50,095 nt of DNA, from assembly GCF_020005365.1 (NCBI RefSeq), contig NZ_JACNML010000014.1, forward strand, positions 1 through 50,095. The letters are read 5' to 3'. This document shows, one piece after another, positions 1-7,753 of this stretch. Under the pieces are notes generated by a model. That model searched no databases. It saw only the letters and a program-made list of their open reading frames with translations, and was not told the DNA's origin. Positions within the stretch are counted from its first letter, which is position 1. Every line of letters begins with the position of its first letter. A program made the position numbers and the translations under genes. The stretch comes from Kangiella shandongensis (GTDB lineage Bacteria; Pseudomonadota; Gammaproteobacteria; Enterobacterales; Kangiellaceae).

Positions 1-127
1 CGACTACATCGAAATGTTTTACAATGCCAAGCGACGACATGGTAACAATGATGATGTGTCACCAGTCGAGTTTGAAAAGAACTATTTTATGAAGCTAAAA
101 GGTATCTAGAAAACTTGGGGCGATTCA
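1..127 (+). mobile_element. IS3-family insertion sequence, right end (partial)
   Basis: This is the last part of an IS3-family element. It contains the end of OrfB and, 7 bases after the stop codon, the terminal repeat GGGGCGATTCA at 117-127. That repeat is the exact inverse of TGAATCGCCCC at 49969-49979, where another copy begins. Past the 11 identical bases the two ends still share a CTAGA segment. The element therefore ends at base 127, directly inside the next gene. Confidence 0.88.
2..109 (+). CDS. IS3-family transposase OrfB, C-terminal fragment
   Basis: Thirty-five codons and a stop run in from the window edge. The peptide DYIEMFYNAKRRHG followed by SPVEFE is the typical end of the DDE (rve) integrase domain in IS3-family OrfB proteins. 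The catalytic DDE residues lie outside the window. In an intact element OrfB is produced with OrfA by programmed frameshifting and catalyses copy-and-paste transposition. The matching OrfA start is at the far end of the window in the same orientation. Confidence 0.88.
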   Translation, partial: DYIEMFYNAKRRHGNNDDVSPVEFEKNYFMKLKGI

Positions 128-430
128 GATAGCTTTGAAGTTAGATAGCTCAAAACCATCTATGGGCTTGAAGAAATTGATGCGACAGTTTCTGTATCCT
201 CCACAACCTAGTCTTTTAGCTGCAAAGTCATACATATGGGCTAAAGTGTACTGTGCTACAGGATCACCTTTTTCTGCTCTTGCCTTTATGTGAACGAAGG
301 CCTTTTTGAGCTCCCCACTATAGAAGTGCTTTATAGCAGTTGTATCTTGCTGATCAATGTCTTCCCATGAGTTAAAACCTTTAGCCCCAGCAATGAAAAG
401 GAGTGAAACCAATATTATTATTTTCTTCAT
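125..430 (-). pseudogene. secreted Sel1-like protein, truncated by the IS
   Basis: The first 18 or so residues (MKKIIILVSLLFIAGAKG) look like a signal peptide. The middle, KARAEKGDPVAQYTLAHMY, resembles a Sel1/TPR-like repeat, a helical protein-protein interaction motif. Only 101 residues remain. The stop codon TGA is the complement of bases 125-127, which are the last three bases of the IS, so the reading frame is ended by the insertion and the original C-terminus is missing. A cysteine-containing segment (LGCGGYRNC) follows the repeat. Small exported Sel1 proteins often serve as immunity or adaptor proteins, but no partner gene is visible here. Function unknown. Confidence 0.6.
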
Positions 431-478
431 AAATAGAATCTTAGTTTAGTATGCTAAGTATTTATTTGTAATTAACAT

Positions 479-880
479 TTACTTTGGGGCATTACTATAT
501 TTTTTGCAACTATTTAAGCCAGCCTCCCACTTTGCTTTGTCATCCATAAAAATATGCGCTGTCGGTTTAATAGGTATATCATCATCCAGGCATCCAGCAG
601 GGACGACAATTAACTTACCTCCGGCAACTTCAGTCGGTACTGCCGAACCACAGCTAGTACAGAAACTTCTGGCGTGGCGCGTTTCGGGCAGGAGATAGGT
701 TTTTATCAGTTCTTTGCCTGATAACCAATTAATGGTGGCGGTACTGGAGAATAAATTGGCAGCGTGAGCAGTCCCCGTTCCTTTGCGACAGCGCGAACAG
801 TGGCACAAAAAGAATTTGTCGAAGTCGCCATCGATCTCGAACTGGATCTTACCGCATAGACATGAGCCTTTGTTTGACAT
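479..880 (-). CDS. GFA-family zinc protein (CENP-V/GFA domain)
   Basis: This 133-residue protein has the GFA fold signature: CLCG near residue 8, CHCSRC near residue 26, and FCTSCG around residue 73. These cysteines bind zinc in the family. The family is named after glutathione-dependent formaldehyde-activating enzyme, but most short stand-alone members have no proven reaction, so a formaldehyde role should not be assumed. The length is usual for the family and it starts at ATG. It lies in a run of minus-strand genes with no obvious functional link to its neighbours. Confidence 0.85.
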   Translation of the reverse strand: MSNKGSCLCGKIQFEIDGDFDKFFLCHCSRCRKGTGTAHAANLFSSTATINWLSGKELIKTYLLPETRHARSFCTSCGSAVPTEVAGGKLIVVPAGCLDDDIPIKPTAHIFMDDKAKWEAGLNSCKKYSNAPK

Positions 881-920
881 TTCGCACTCCTTGAATCGTG
901 GTTATAGAAACACCATACCA

Positions 921-1328
921 CTATTGTTCTGAAAAATTCGATTTTTGAAGCAGAAGTGGTGTTAACAACAAAAGCATTATCGCCCCATTGATATACAAAT
1001 GGGAAGAGACAGCAAAGTATAGTGAATAGGCAGTATCCAGAATCACCCAGACTAGAATCGCAAAGACCATAAACCACCAGTCTTTTGATGTTCTGTTTTG
1101 AAATGCTTTACCAACGCTGTAATAAAACAATAGCCCCCAGCTGGCAACGGTGGGACCGAAAACACCGATTAGAAACTTCATGGAGTTTAGGTCGCCTTGC
1201 GGGAATGCTTCCAACAGGTGAGCAAAATAGGAGCCAGCGATTGGTGTGAATACCATAATCGGTAATAGTAGGCCGCCAATGATATGAATCACGGCAATGG
1301 ACTTCAGCCATTTCTCTGTAAACATCAT
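921..1328 (-). CDS. small integral membrane protein, unknown function
   Basis: The 135-residue product is very hydrophobic, with about four predicted membrane segments (roughly residues 10-35, 48-70, 84-105 and 110-128). The N-terminus, MMFTEKWLKSIAVIHIIGG, has the positive-inside pattern of an inner-membrane protein. It begins with ATGATG preceded by an AAGGG-like ribosome site. The gap to the upstream racemase gene is only 4 bases, so the two are probably co-transcribed. I recognise no catalytic motif or named family. Confidence 0.7.
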   Translation of the reverse strand: MMFTEKWLKSIAVIHIIGGLLLPIMVFTPIAGSYFAHLLEAFPQGDLNSMKFLIGVFGPTVASWGLLFYYSVGKAFQNRTSKDWWFMVFAILVWVILDTAYSLYFAVSSHLYINGAIMLLLLTPLLLQKSNFSEQ

Positions 1329-1332
1329 CCCT

Positions 1333-2034
1333 TTAACCTTCCTCAGATAAGGCCAGCTCGACAGCTGCCGAGGCGTGGATGGCTGCAGTATCGTAAAGTG
1401 GGACAGAAGTATCTTCGGGTTTTACCAGCATCGCTATTTCGGTACATCCTAGAATAATTGCTTCAGCCCCTGCTTGCTTTAAGTTATCAATGATATCGAG
1501 GTAGGTCTCTTTTGAACTCTGATTGATTTCACCTCGACACAGTTCGTTATAGATTATCTCATGCACCTGTTTACGTTCCTTTTCCTGTGGAACCAAGACT
1601 TCAATCCCAAACTTATCCGTTAAGCGCTTTTTATAGAACTCCTGTTCCATAGTGAACTGGGTGCCCAGTAGGCCTACTGATTTGATGCCGTTCTGAACGA
1701 GTTGTTGTCCCGTGGTATCGGCGATATGAAGTAGCGGTATATTGATCGCTGTTTCAATTTCGGGGGCGACCTTGTGCATGGTATTAGTGCAAATCAGCAG
1801 AAAGTCAGCACCTGCTTTTTCGACGGACTGTGCTGCTTCGGACAATATATCAGCGGTTTTTTGCCACTCACCTTGATGTTGCAAATGTTCAATCTCAGCG
1901 AAGTTCACGCTATATAAACATATCTTGGCTGAGCTAAGACCGCCCAGGCGCTGCTTAACCTCCTGGTTAATCGCTTTGTAGTAATTTGCTGTGGATTCCC
2001 AGCTCATGCCGCCGAGGAGGCCAATGGTTTTCAT
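1333..2034 (-). CDS. aspartate/glutamate racemase family protein (YgeA-like)
   Basis: This 233-residue protein belongs to the cofactor-independent Asp/Glu racemase superfamily. It starts with MKTIGLLGGMSWEST, the usual opening of this group. The two catalytic cysteines are seen in LLICTNTMH (near residue 82) and ILGCTEIAM (near residue 195). The family interconverts L- and D-amino acids such as aspartate and glutamate. YgeA-type members can have broad specificity, so the substrate is not fixed by sequence. It is transcribed with the small membrane protein 4 bases downstream. Confidence 0.88.
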   Translation of the reverse strand: MKTIGLLGGMSWESTANYYKAINQEVKQRLGGLSSAKICLYSVNFAEIEHLQHQGEWQKTADILSEAAQSVEKAGADFLLICTNTMHKVAPEIETAINIPLLHIADTTGQQLVQNGIKSVGLLGTQFTMEQEFYKKRLTDKFGIEVLVPQEKERKQVHEIIYNELCRGEINQSSKETYLDIIDNLKQAGAEAIILGCTEIAMLVKPEDTSVPLYDTAAIHASAAVELALSEEG

Positions 2035-2098
2035 TTGTTATTTTCCCATAGCTAGATATAGGTATAACTATACAGCAGAAAAGTTAGCTATTGGGTAC

Positions 2099-2518
2099 TT
2101 ACTGGCACTTCTCAGTCGAGAAATCTTGGTGTCCTCTATCTGGCCAGCAAGACCAACTTTCTTGAGCTTCGGTAAAGATTAACTTACCACTTTGATTATT
2201 TTTTATGGTGAACAGATATTTATAGCTACTGATGGAGTCGTCGCCTGGAACATTTAAGTTTGTGATAGATACAAGGTAACTATTTTTTTTCTTGTCTTTA
2301 GATATGCTAAGAGTCAGTTCTTGAGAGGATGGCTTTATAAAGTTCAGCTGTTCTAGTAAGCCCGGAAGGCTGTAAGTTGGTGGAGTGGTACTTTGAAGCG
2401 TTAGTAACTCTTGATTGAGTTGTTCAACATCTAAGTTCTTCATCTGATCTGAATTATTCGAGCTGCAGCTAAATATGCCAAATGTTAAACTAGCAATTAT
2501 CAATAATTTCTTTAACAT
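2099..2518 (-). CDS. lipoprotein, unknown function
   Basis: The N-terminus MLKKLLIIASLTFGIFSCSS is a clear lipoprotein signal with a lipobox ending in Cys18. I chose the ATG at 2518 rather than the one two codons upstream because it puts the lysines directly before the hydrophobic core. The mature part is about 120 residues, rich in polar and hydroxyl residues, with cysteines near the C-terminus (SWSCWPDRG and EKCQ). The start lies about 20 bases after the amidase gene stop on the same strand, which suggests an operon. I recognise no family. Its pairing with a signal-less peptidoglycan amidase makes an immunity role conceivable, but that is inference. Confidence 0.65.
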   Translation of the reverse strand: MLKKLLIIASLTFGIFSCSSNNSDQMKNLDVEQLNQELLTLQSTTPPTYSLPGLLEQLNFIKPSSQELTLSISKDKKKNSYLVSITNLNVPGDDSISSYKYLFTIKNNQSGKLIFTEAQESWSCWPDRGHQDFSTEKCQ

Positions 2519-2537
2519 GAACATGTCTTTATTACCT

Positions 2538-3221
2538 TTATGATTCTTTCTTGAAAAGTTTTTGGCGTATATCCTCTATCGGCTCATACAGGTAATCACC
2601 AGGACATACTGTCCCCTTACCACCTCTATCTATTTCTTTATGCATTAAAACCTTGTTAACAAGGTATTTCTTTTGCAAACCTTCAAGTAATTCTACTAAA
2701 GCATTTTTTTGCTTTTCGGGAAAACTTGTTTCAGAAGCCCATTCAAACCAGTTGTCTTTTACGTGGTAATCACCTTGTAACACTATGCCAATCTTTCCCC
2801 AGTCTGGATCGGCTAAGGCCCCTTTTTTCTTCCCAACTCCGGCATGGCTTCCCATAACCTCTAGTGGCCGGCCTTCGAATATTCGACCATTGCCAAAAAT
2901 AAAAAAATGATAGCCTAGAGCAGCATACCCCTGGCTCTTATGTTTAGCTTCGTTGCTCCTAATATCATAACTGTTATTAGTATGATGAATGACTACAGAG
3001 TTGAGGTAACTCTTAAGAGATTTTTTTTCAGTGTTATAGTATATAACTTCATTTTCCCATATGGGGTTAGAGGCCCCCCAAGCCTTTCGACCTGCGACTT
3101 GTGTTTTTCCAATCGTCATTGAGGTGTGTTGCCAAGGTTCTATGCTAACGACACTGTTTTTTTGGTTGCGCTTTTGCCAGTTTTCCGGTGAAGTTTTGAC
3201 GGTAAAGTATGACTGTTCCAT
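2538..3221 (-). CDS. N-acetylmuramoyl-L-alanine amidase (PGRP/Amidase_2 fold)
   Basis: The protein has the zinc-amidase features of the PGRP/Amidase_2 family: VVIHHTN (first zinc histidine), AALGYHFFIFGNGRIFEGRP, and MHKEIDRGGKGTVCPG, which supplies the second histidine and the cysteine ligand. Such enzymes cut the bond between MurNAc and L-alanine in peptidoglycan. The open frame extends to a TTG at 3272, but the ATG at 3221 has the better context and gives 227 residues. Neither start gives a signal peptide, and the roughly 60 residues ahead of the fold are not a recognised domain. The lipoprotein gene downstream is on the same strand. It could be a recycling amidase, a phage-type lysin or a secreted effector. 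Confidence 0.8.
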   Translation of the reverse strand: MEQSYFTVKTSPENWQKRNQKNSVVSIEPWQHTSMTIGKTQVAGRKAWGASNPIWENEVIYYNTEKKSLKSYLNSVVIHHTNNSYDIRSNEAKHKSQGYAALGYHFFIFGNGRIFEGRPLEVMGSHAGVGKKKGALADPDWGKIGIVLQGDYHVKDNWFEWASETSFPEKQKNALVELLEGLQKKYLVNKVLMHKEIDRGGKGTVCPGDYLYEPIEDIRQKLFKKES

Positions 3222-3303
3222 TTTATAACCTAATAATCCTTTTGTTTGATACAGAACCTTATCCTGAATCAATTGGGTTTTCTGTGATAAATCTCAAAAA
3301 AGT

Positions 3304-3696
3304 TCAGAGAAAACGGTCTGTAATATCCTTCGTTGGAATCATACAGTAATTGTGTTTCCCGAACAGTGTATAGCGATTGAGTGCGATACGATCGTAAATC
3401 CAGTCTCTAAAGCTTAGCGGAAAGATTCGAAATATTCTAAGCCAAGGCCAAGGTGCTTTAAGATCGTTGATGACTTCAAAGAATGCTTCAGAGCGATAGT
3501 AAGGCATTCCATCCTTCAATAGGACCATGGTCTGGTATTCTTTTGTTGGTAATCCGAGGAACTGTAGCAGTTCTTGTCCTTTAGGGGACTGCACTGAACA
3601 GAATTTGAAATGCGCCCCAGGATCACGTTTTATGACAAAGGGTACCCATCTAGAGCATAAGACGCACTCACCATCGAAAAGGATTACTGAACTCAT
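3304..3696 (-). CDS. DCC-family thiol-disulfide-like protein (DUF393)
   Basis: The opening, SSVILFDGECVLCSRWVPF, carries the DxxCxxC motif (here DGECVLC) that gives the DCC family its name. The family is proposed to be thioredoxin-like, but its physiological substrate is not established. The protein is about 130 residues, usual for the family. I set the start at ATG 3696; the longer frame to 3729 adds 11 residues of doubtful value. It is the last minus-strand gene before dnaB, which is divergent from it. Confidence 0.82.
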   Translation of the reverse strand: MSSVILFDGECVLCSRWVPFVIKRDPGAHFKFCSVQSPKGQELLQFLGLPTKEYQTMVLLKDGMPYYRSEAFFEVINDLKAPWPWLRIFRIFPLSFRDWIYDRIALNRYTLFGKHNYCMIPTKDITDRFL

Positions 3697-3813
3697 AGGT
3701 CTATCATAACGAAAAATCAGGTTGCACAATAACTTAATTACTGGTCGGTGCCAACTTAGGTGATAAATTATGTTAAAAATGTTTACTCTAGCTCCAGGCT
3801 ATAGATTTTAGAC

Positions 3814-3833
3814 TTATCCAGAACTTATCCACA
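3814..3833 (+). promoter_or_regulatory. two DnaA-box-like sites upstream of dnaB
   Basis: TTATCCACA at 3825-3833 matches the consensus DnaA box TTATNCACA exactly. TTATCCAGA at 3814-3822 differs at one base. They are in the same orientation, 11 bases apart start to start, and end 7 bases before the putative -35 element of dnaB. DnaA bound here could regulate the helicase gene. Confidence 0.5.
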
Positions 3834-3839
3834 GACTTA

Positions 3840-3868
3840 TTGTATTGCCTAAAAACTGTTAGTATATA
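3840..3868 (+). promoter_or_regulatory. putative sigma-70 promoter of dnaB
   Basis: TTGTAT at 3840-3845 and TATATA at 3863-3868 are separated by 17 bases, the ideal spacing for a housekeeping promoter. Transcription would begin near 3876, giving a leader of about 65 bases before the dnaB ATG. Confidence 0.5.
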
Positions 3869-3941
3869 AAATAGTTTCAAGTAGGCTTATTGGGTTTACT
3901 TGTATAACTTAGCCATCCAACTTAATAATTAGAAGCAAATC

Positions 3942-5333
3942 ATGCTATCAGCACAACAAACTGACAATAAAATCAAAGACTTAAAGGTTCCTCCGCATTC
4001 TATCGAAGCTGAGCAGTCTGTGCTTGGTGGGGTCATGATTGATAATGACCAATGGGAGAAAGTCGAGGAGATCCTGCTGTCGACGGATTTTTACGTTAAA
4101 AATCACCGTGAGATCTTCAAGGCGATGGCTGAGCTGGCCAATATGGCCAAGCCGATGGACGTCATTACCCTATCCGAGCATCTGGAGCAAGTTGGTGAAT
4201 CCGAAATTGGTTTGTCGTATCTGGGCGAGCTGGCACAAAATACACCAACGGTGGCTAACATTCGCGCTTATGCGGAGATTGTTCGAGAAAAGGCGATTGT
4301 CCGTCAGTTAATTTCGGCGTCGAATGAAATTGCAGATGCCAGCTTTAACCCACAGGGCAGAGGCCTGGCGGAGTTACTGGATCTGGCAGAGCGTAAAGTC
4401 TTCTCGATTGCCGAATCCCGCGAAACCAGCGGTGAAGGGCCAAGCAAGGTCGAGGATATCCTTAAGTCGACCATCGAGCGTATTGAAGAAATTCAGAAGA
4501 CCAAAGGGGGGGTAACCGGTCTTTCCACGGGCTTCACGGATTTGGACAATATGACCTCGGGTCTACAGAAAGCGGATCTGGTGATTATCGCGGCACGTCC
4601 TTCGATGGGTAAGACTACTTTTGCCATGAATGTGGTGGAGAATGCTGCACTTGCCAGTGATTTACCGGTATTGGTATTCAGTCTTGAGATGCCGAGTGAA
4701 TCAATTATCATGCGTTCGATTTCTTCGCTGGGGCGTCTCGAGCAAAACAAGATCCGAAGCGGACAAATTCAGTCGAAAGAAGACTGGGACAAATTTAATA
4801 GCGGTGTCTTACAGTTAAAAAATCATACTAAGTTGCTGATAGATGATACGGCGGGCTTATCACCGGCGGAAATGCGTTCAAGGGCTCGACGAGTCGCGCG
4901 CGAGCATGGCGGGGTTGCCCTGATTATGGTGGATTACCTCCAGCTGATGCAGGTGCCAGGCATGAGCGACAATCGTACGCTCGAGGTGAGTGAGATTTCC
5001 CGCTCATTAAAAGCTCTCGCTAAAGAGCTGGAAGTTCCAGTGATTGCACTATCGCAGCTGAACCGCTCACTGGAGCAGCGAAGCGACCGTCGTCCGGTAA
5101 TGTCGGATTTGCGTGAATCAGGTGCGATTGAGCAGGATGCGGATCTGATTCTGTTTATCTACCGTGACGAGGTCTACCACCCTGAAACTGAGCGTAAAGG
5201 TATTGCCGAAATTAAAATTGGTAAACAGCGTAACGGTCCGATTGGCTCGGTGGAATTAAGTTTCCAGGGCCAGTATTCTCGTTTTGATAATTTAGCGCAC
5301 AACGATTACGAAGCTATGGGGGAAGGGTACTAG
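3942..5333 (+). CDS. dnaB: replicative DNA helicase DnaB
   Basis: DnaB is the hexameric helicase that unwinds DNA ahead of the replication fork and recruits primase. The 463 residues show the N-terminal DnaB domain (about 15-118), a linker, and a RecA-like ATPase domain. Walker A is ARPSMGKTTF at 218-227 and Walker B is IMVDYLQLM near 328. The DLRESGAIEQDAD segment and GKQRNGPIG near the C-terminus are also typical. No intein or insertion is present and the length is normal. alr follows 4 bases after the stop, the common gammaproteobacterial dnaB-alr arrangement. The frequent upstream neighbour rplI is absent. Confidence 0.98.
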   Translation: MLSAQQTDNKIKDLKVPPHSIEAEQSVLGGVMIDNDQWEKVEEILLSTDFYVKNHREIFKAMAELANMAKPMDVITLSEHLEQVGESEIGLSYLGELAQNTPTVANIRAYAEIVREKAIVRQLISASNEIADASFNPQGRGLAELLDLAERKVFSIAESRETSGEGPSKVEDILKSTIERIEEIQKTKGGVTGLSTGFTDLDNMTSGLQKADLVIIAARPSMGKTTFAMNVVENAALASDLPVLVFSLEMPSESIIMRSISSLGRLEQNKIRSGQIQSKEDWDKFNSGVLQLKNHTKLLIDDTAGLSPAEMRSRARRVAREHGGVALIMVDYLQLMQVPGMSDNRTLEVSEISRSLKALAKELEVPVIALSQLNRSLEQRSDRRPVMSDLRESGAIEQDADLILFIYRDEVYHPETERKGIAEIKIGKQRNGPIGSVELSFQGQYSRFDNLAHNDYEAMGEGY

Positions 5334-5337
5334 CCGT

Positions 5338-6423
5338 ATGCGTCCTACCAAGGCCGTTATCGATCTCGATGCGCTACGCCATAACTTTTCAACCATTCAG
5401 AAAATAGCACCGTCCAGTCGTGTTATCGCCGTGGTTAAGGCCAATGCCTATGGTCACGGCTTATCCAAAATTGCTAAAGCTCTGCCAGAAGCCGAAATGT
5501 TCGCCGTGGCGACACCGGCAGAAGCTTATACCTTAAGGAGAGCAGGTATTCAGCAACCAATCTTATTGCTGGAGGGGTTTTTCGAAGCGCGCGAGTTGCC
5601 GAAAATCGTTGAGCAGGATTTACAGATTGTGGTGCACCACAGCCCGCAGATTGAAGCGTTAGCAAACTTTAAGACAGAGCAGAAAGTCAAAATCTGGCTG
5701 AAAGTCGATTCCGGCATGAATCGGCTGGGCTTTAAAATTGATGAACTGCCTGAAGTGGAAAAGCAGTTGGCAACGATCAAATCTATTGCGAAACCTATTC
5801 GGATCATGTCGCACTTCGCCAGTGCCGATGATGTGAATGACGGGTTTACCGAGCAGCAGCTGGAGGCTTTTGCCAGTACCACGAAGCACCTGCGCTGGGA
5901 GCGATCAATGGCTAATTCGGCCGGTATTCTGGAAGCCAAAGGTGCACATTTTGACTGGGTAAGGCCAGGCCTGATTCTGTATGGCTGCTCACCGATGATA
6001 GGTTCGGTAGGAGCGGACTATGGGCTACAGCCAGTGATGAATCTGGAGTCACAAATCATGTCGATAAAACACCTGAAAAAAGGTGAGTCGACCGGCTATG
6101 GGCGCCATTGGTTTGCTGAAAAGGACACGGTGATAGGGTTGGTGGCTATTGGCTATGGCGATGGTTATCCGCGTAATGCCAGTAACGGAACGCCTGTGTG
6201 GGTCAATGGGCGTCGAGTGCCGTTGGTGGGGCGAGTGTCGATGGATATGCTGGCAGTTGAATTAGGTCCTGAGCATAACGAAAAGATCGGTGATAGGGTG
6301 GTGCTTTGGGGCAAAGAGTTGCCGGCTGAAATTGTAGCCGAGTATGCGGACACCATTCCTTATACGTTAAGCTGTGGAGTTACTGGTCGAGTTCATATGA
6401 TTTATAAAGGTAAACGTTGGTGA
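5338..6423 (+). CDS. alr: alanine racemase
   Basis: Alanine racemase converts L-alanine to D-alanine for peptidoglycan using pyridoxal phosphate. The PLP lysine is Lys34 in AVVKANAYGHG. The substrate-binding region KVDSGMNRLGF, the tyrosine motif TGYGRHW, and the C-terminal beta-barrel motif GRVSMDMLAVELG are all visible. The 361-residue length is normal. It starts at ATG 4 bases after dnaB, so the two are presumably co-transcribed. Its TGA stop overlaps the probable GTG start of the next gene. Confidence 0.97.
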   Translation: MRPTKAVIDLDALRHNFSTIQKIAPSSRVIAVVKANAYGHGLSKIAKALPEAEMFAVATPAEAYTLRRAGIQQPILLLEGFFEARELPKIVEQDLQIVVHHSPQIEALANFKTEQKVKIWLKVDSGMNRLGFKIDELPEVEKQLATIKSIAKPIRIMSHFASADDVNDGFTEQQLEAFASTTKHLRWERSMANSAGILEAKGAHFDWVRPGLILYGCSPMIGSVGADYGLQPVMNLESQIMSIKHLKKGESTGYGRHWFAEKDTVIGLVAIGYGDGYPRNASNGTPVWVNGRRVPLVGRVSMDMLAVELGPEHNEKIGDRVVLWGKELPAEIVAEYADTIPYTLSCGVTGRVHMIYKGKRW

Positions 6424-6833
6424 GTTATCAGGAAATAATTAAAGTAGCGACACAGAGGCAGGGGCTATACGAGTTTACCCGCGAGGTCGAGACCTGGGTT
6501 AGTGAACAGGAAGTCACCACAGGCGTTTGTCATCTATTTGCTCAGCACACCTCCTGTAGTTTAACGATTCAGGAAAATGCCGATCCCAGTGCAAAGGCTG
6601 ATCTCGAAAACTGGCTTAACCGATTAGTGCCCGAAAACGATCCTTTGTATACCCATACCATGGAAGGGCCAGATGATATGCCTGCACACATAAAGGCTAT
6701 CCTGACAAATGTGTCCCTGAGTATTCCTATTGTTAATGGACGTCTGGCGCTGGGTACCTGGCAGGGGATTTATCTGTGGGAACATCGGCATCATGCGCAG
6801 CAAAGAAGAATAATTTTACATGTAAGTGACTGA
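6420..6833 (+). CDS. yjbQ: YjbQ-family protein (UPF0047)
   Basis: About 137 residues matching the YjbQ/UPF0047 family: HLFAQHTSCSLTIQENADP and the C-terminal GTWQGIYLWEHRHHAQQRRI are characteristic. Some members have weak thiamine-phosphate synthase activity, but the true role is unclear. I prefer the GTG at 6420, which overlaps the alr stop as GTGA and suggests translational coupling. A TTG at 6417 is the alternative. It forms an operon with alr and the following PepSY gene. Confidence 0.88.
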   Translation: MSYQEIIKVATQRQGLYEFTREVETWVSEQEVTTGVCHLFAQHTSCSLTIQENADPSAKADLENWLNRLVPENDPLYTHTMEGPDDMPAHIKAILTNVSLSIPIVNGRLALGTWQGIYLWEHRHHAQQRRIILHVSD

Positions 6834-6834
6834 T

Positions 6835-7536
6835 ATGAAACCTGTAATCTTTTTTCGTAAATTTCATAAATGGCTTGGCTTGATTATCGGTCTGCAATTA
6901 TTGCTATGGGTTGTCGGTGGCTTTGTCATGAGCTTTTTCGACATTGAACAAGTGCGTGGTGAAGATCGAATTGCTGAACAAAAACAGGCAGATTTATCGC
7001 AGCCGCTGACTGTAACGGCCAGTCAAGCCATGAGCCTTTCTGGCCTGAATGCCGAACAGGTGGTTCTCAAGTCATGGTTGAGCAAGCCGGTATGGCTGGT
7101 AAAGGAAGGTAAGACTGAGGTGTTGATCGATGCTATTCGAGGCGAAGTGCTGACGCCGCTGTCTGAAACCATGGCTCGTCAGGTGGCGATATCTGATTTT
7201 TCAGGTGAAGAGGCTATCGCACAGGTATCGTTAATCGAAAACCCTCTGGGCGAAGTCCGTGGTAAAACGTTGCCACTGTGGCAGGTGACATTCAGTGATG
7301 ATGACGAGACTCGGGTGTATGTTTCGCAACATAGCGGTGAAGTTGTGGCGCGACGTAACGATACCTGGCGTCTGTTTGATTTCTTCTGGATGCTGCACAT
7401 TATGGATTATGATGAACGTACGGACTTCAATAATCCTCTGCTGATTTTTGCGGCGTTGCTGGCGATTTTGATGAGTATCAGTGGCCTCTACCTGGTGTTA
7501 AAGCTTATCTTTTTTAAGCCAAAAAGACGTACCTGA
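6835..7536 (+). CDS. PepSY-domain membrane protein
   Basis: A 233-residue inner-membrane protein with an N-terminal membrane helix (HKWLGLIIGLQLLLWVVGGF), a periplasmic region of about 160 residues resembling two PepSY-like units, and a C-terminal helix (NPLLIFAALLAILMSISGLY). This is the layout of PepSY-associated TM proteins, which occur near metal-uptake and respiratory genes but whose biochemistry is not settled. ATG at 6835 is chosen; a GTG at 6826 would overlap yjbQ. It lies just downstream of yjbQ and 1 base before a tiny membrane ORF. Confidence 0.82.
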   Translation: MKPVIFFRKFHKWLGLIIGLQLLLWVVGGFVMSFFDIEQVRGEDRIAEQKQADLSQPLTVTASQAMSLSGLNAEQVVLKSWLSKPVWLVKEGKTEVLIDAIRGEVLTPLSETMARQVAISDFSGEEAIAQVSLIENPLGEVRGKTLPLWQVTFSDDDETRVYVSQHSGEVVARRNDTWRLFDFFWMLHIMDYDERTDFNNPLLIFAALLAILMSISGLYLVLKLIFFKPKRRT

Positions 7537-7537
7537 T

Positions 7538-7642
7538 ATGGCGCAGAGAAAGCCTCATTGGAAAGCAATTATAGCGTCAATCATCATCATCTTTGGCGCT
7601 TACTGGCTGATTAAGTTATTGATCTTTAATTATTTGCTGTAA
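7538..7642 (+). CDS. 34-residue single-helix membrane protein
   Basis: A short ORF begins at ATG 7538, one base after the stop of the PepSY gene. It encodes MAQRKPHWKAII, then an unbroken hydrophobic stretch containing SIIIIFGAYWLIKLLIF. The positive N-terminus followed by one helix predicts an inner-membrane miniprotein with its N-terminus in the cytoplasm. The tight junction suggests translational coupling. It could be a small partner of the PepSY protein. No family is recognised. Confidence 0.5.
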   Translation: MAQRKPHWKAIIASIIIIFGAYWLIKLLIFNYLL

Positions 7643-7753
7643 CCTAGACATGAATATTTACAAATTCGTGATTGGTGACGTCTAAATTCACTTGTTTCCT
7701 GCCGACTTACCCCCATAATTAATACTGTTAATTGATCTTTACTGGAGATATCA

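Noticed and set aside
706-1077. 123-residue minus-strand ORF
   Set aside because: It overlaps the GFA and membrane-protein genes in another frame, with no recognisable domain; a shadow frame.
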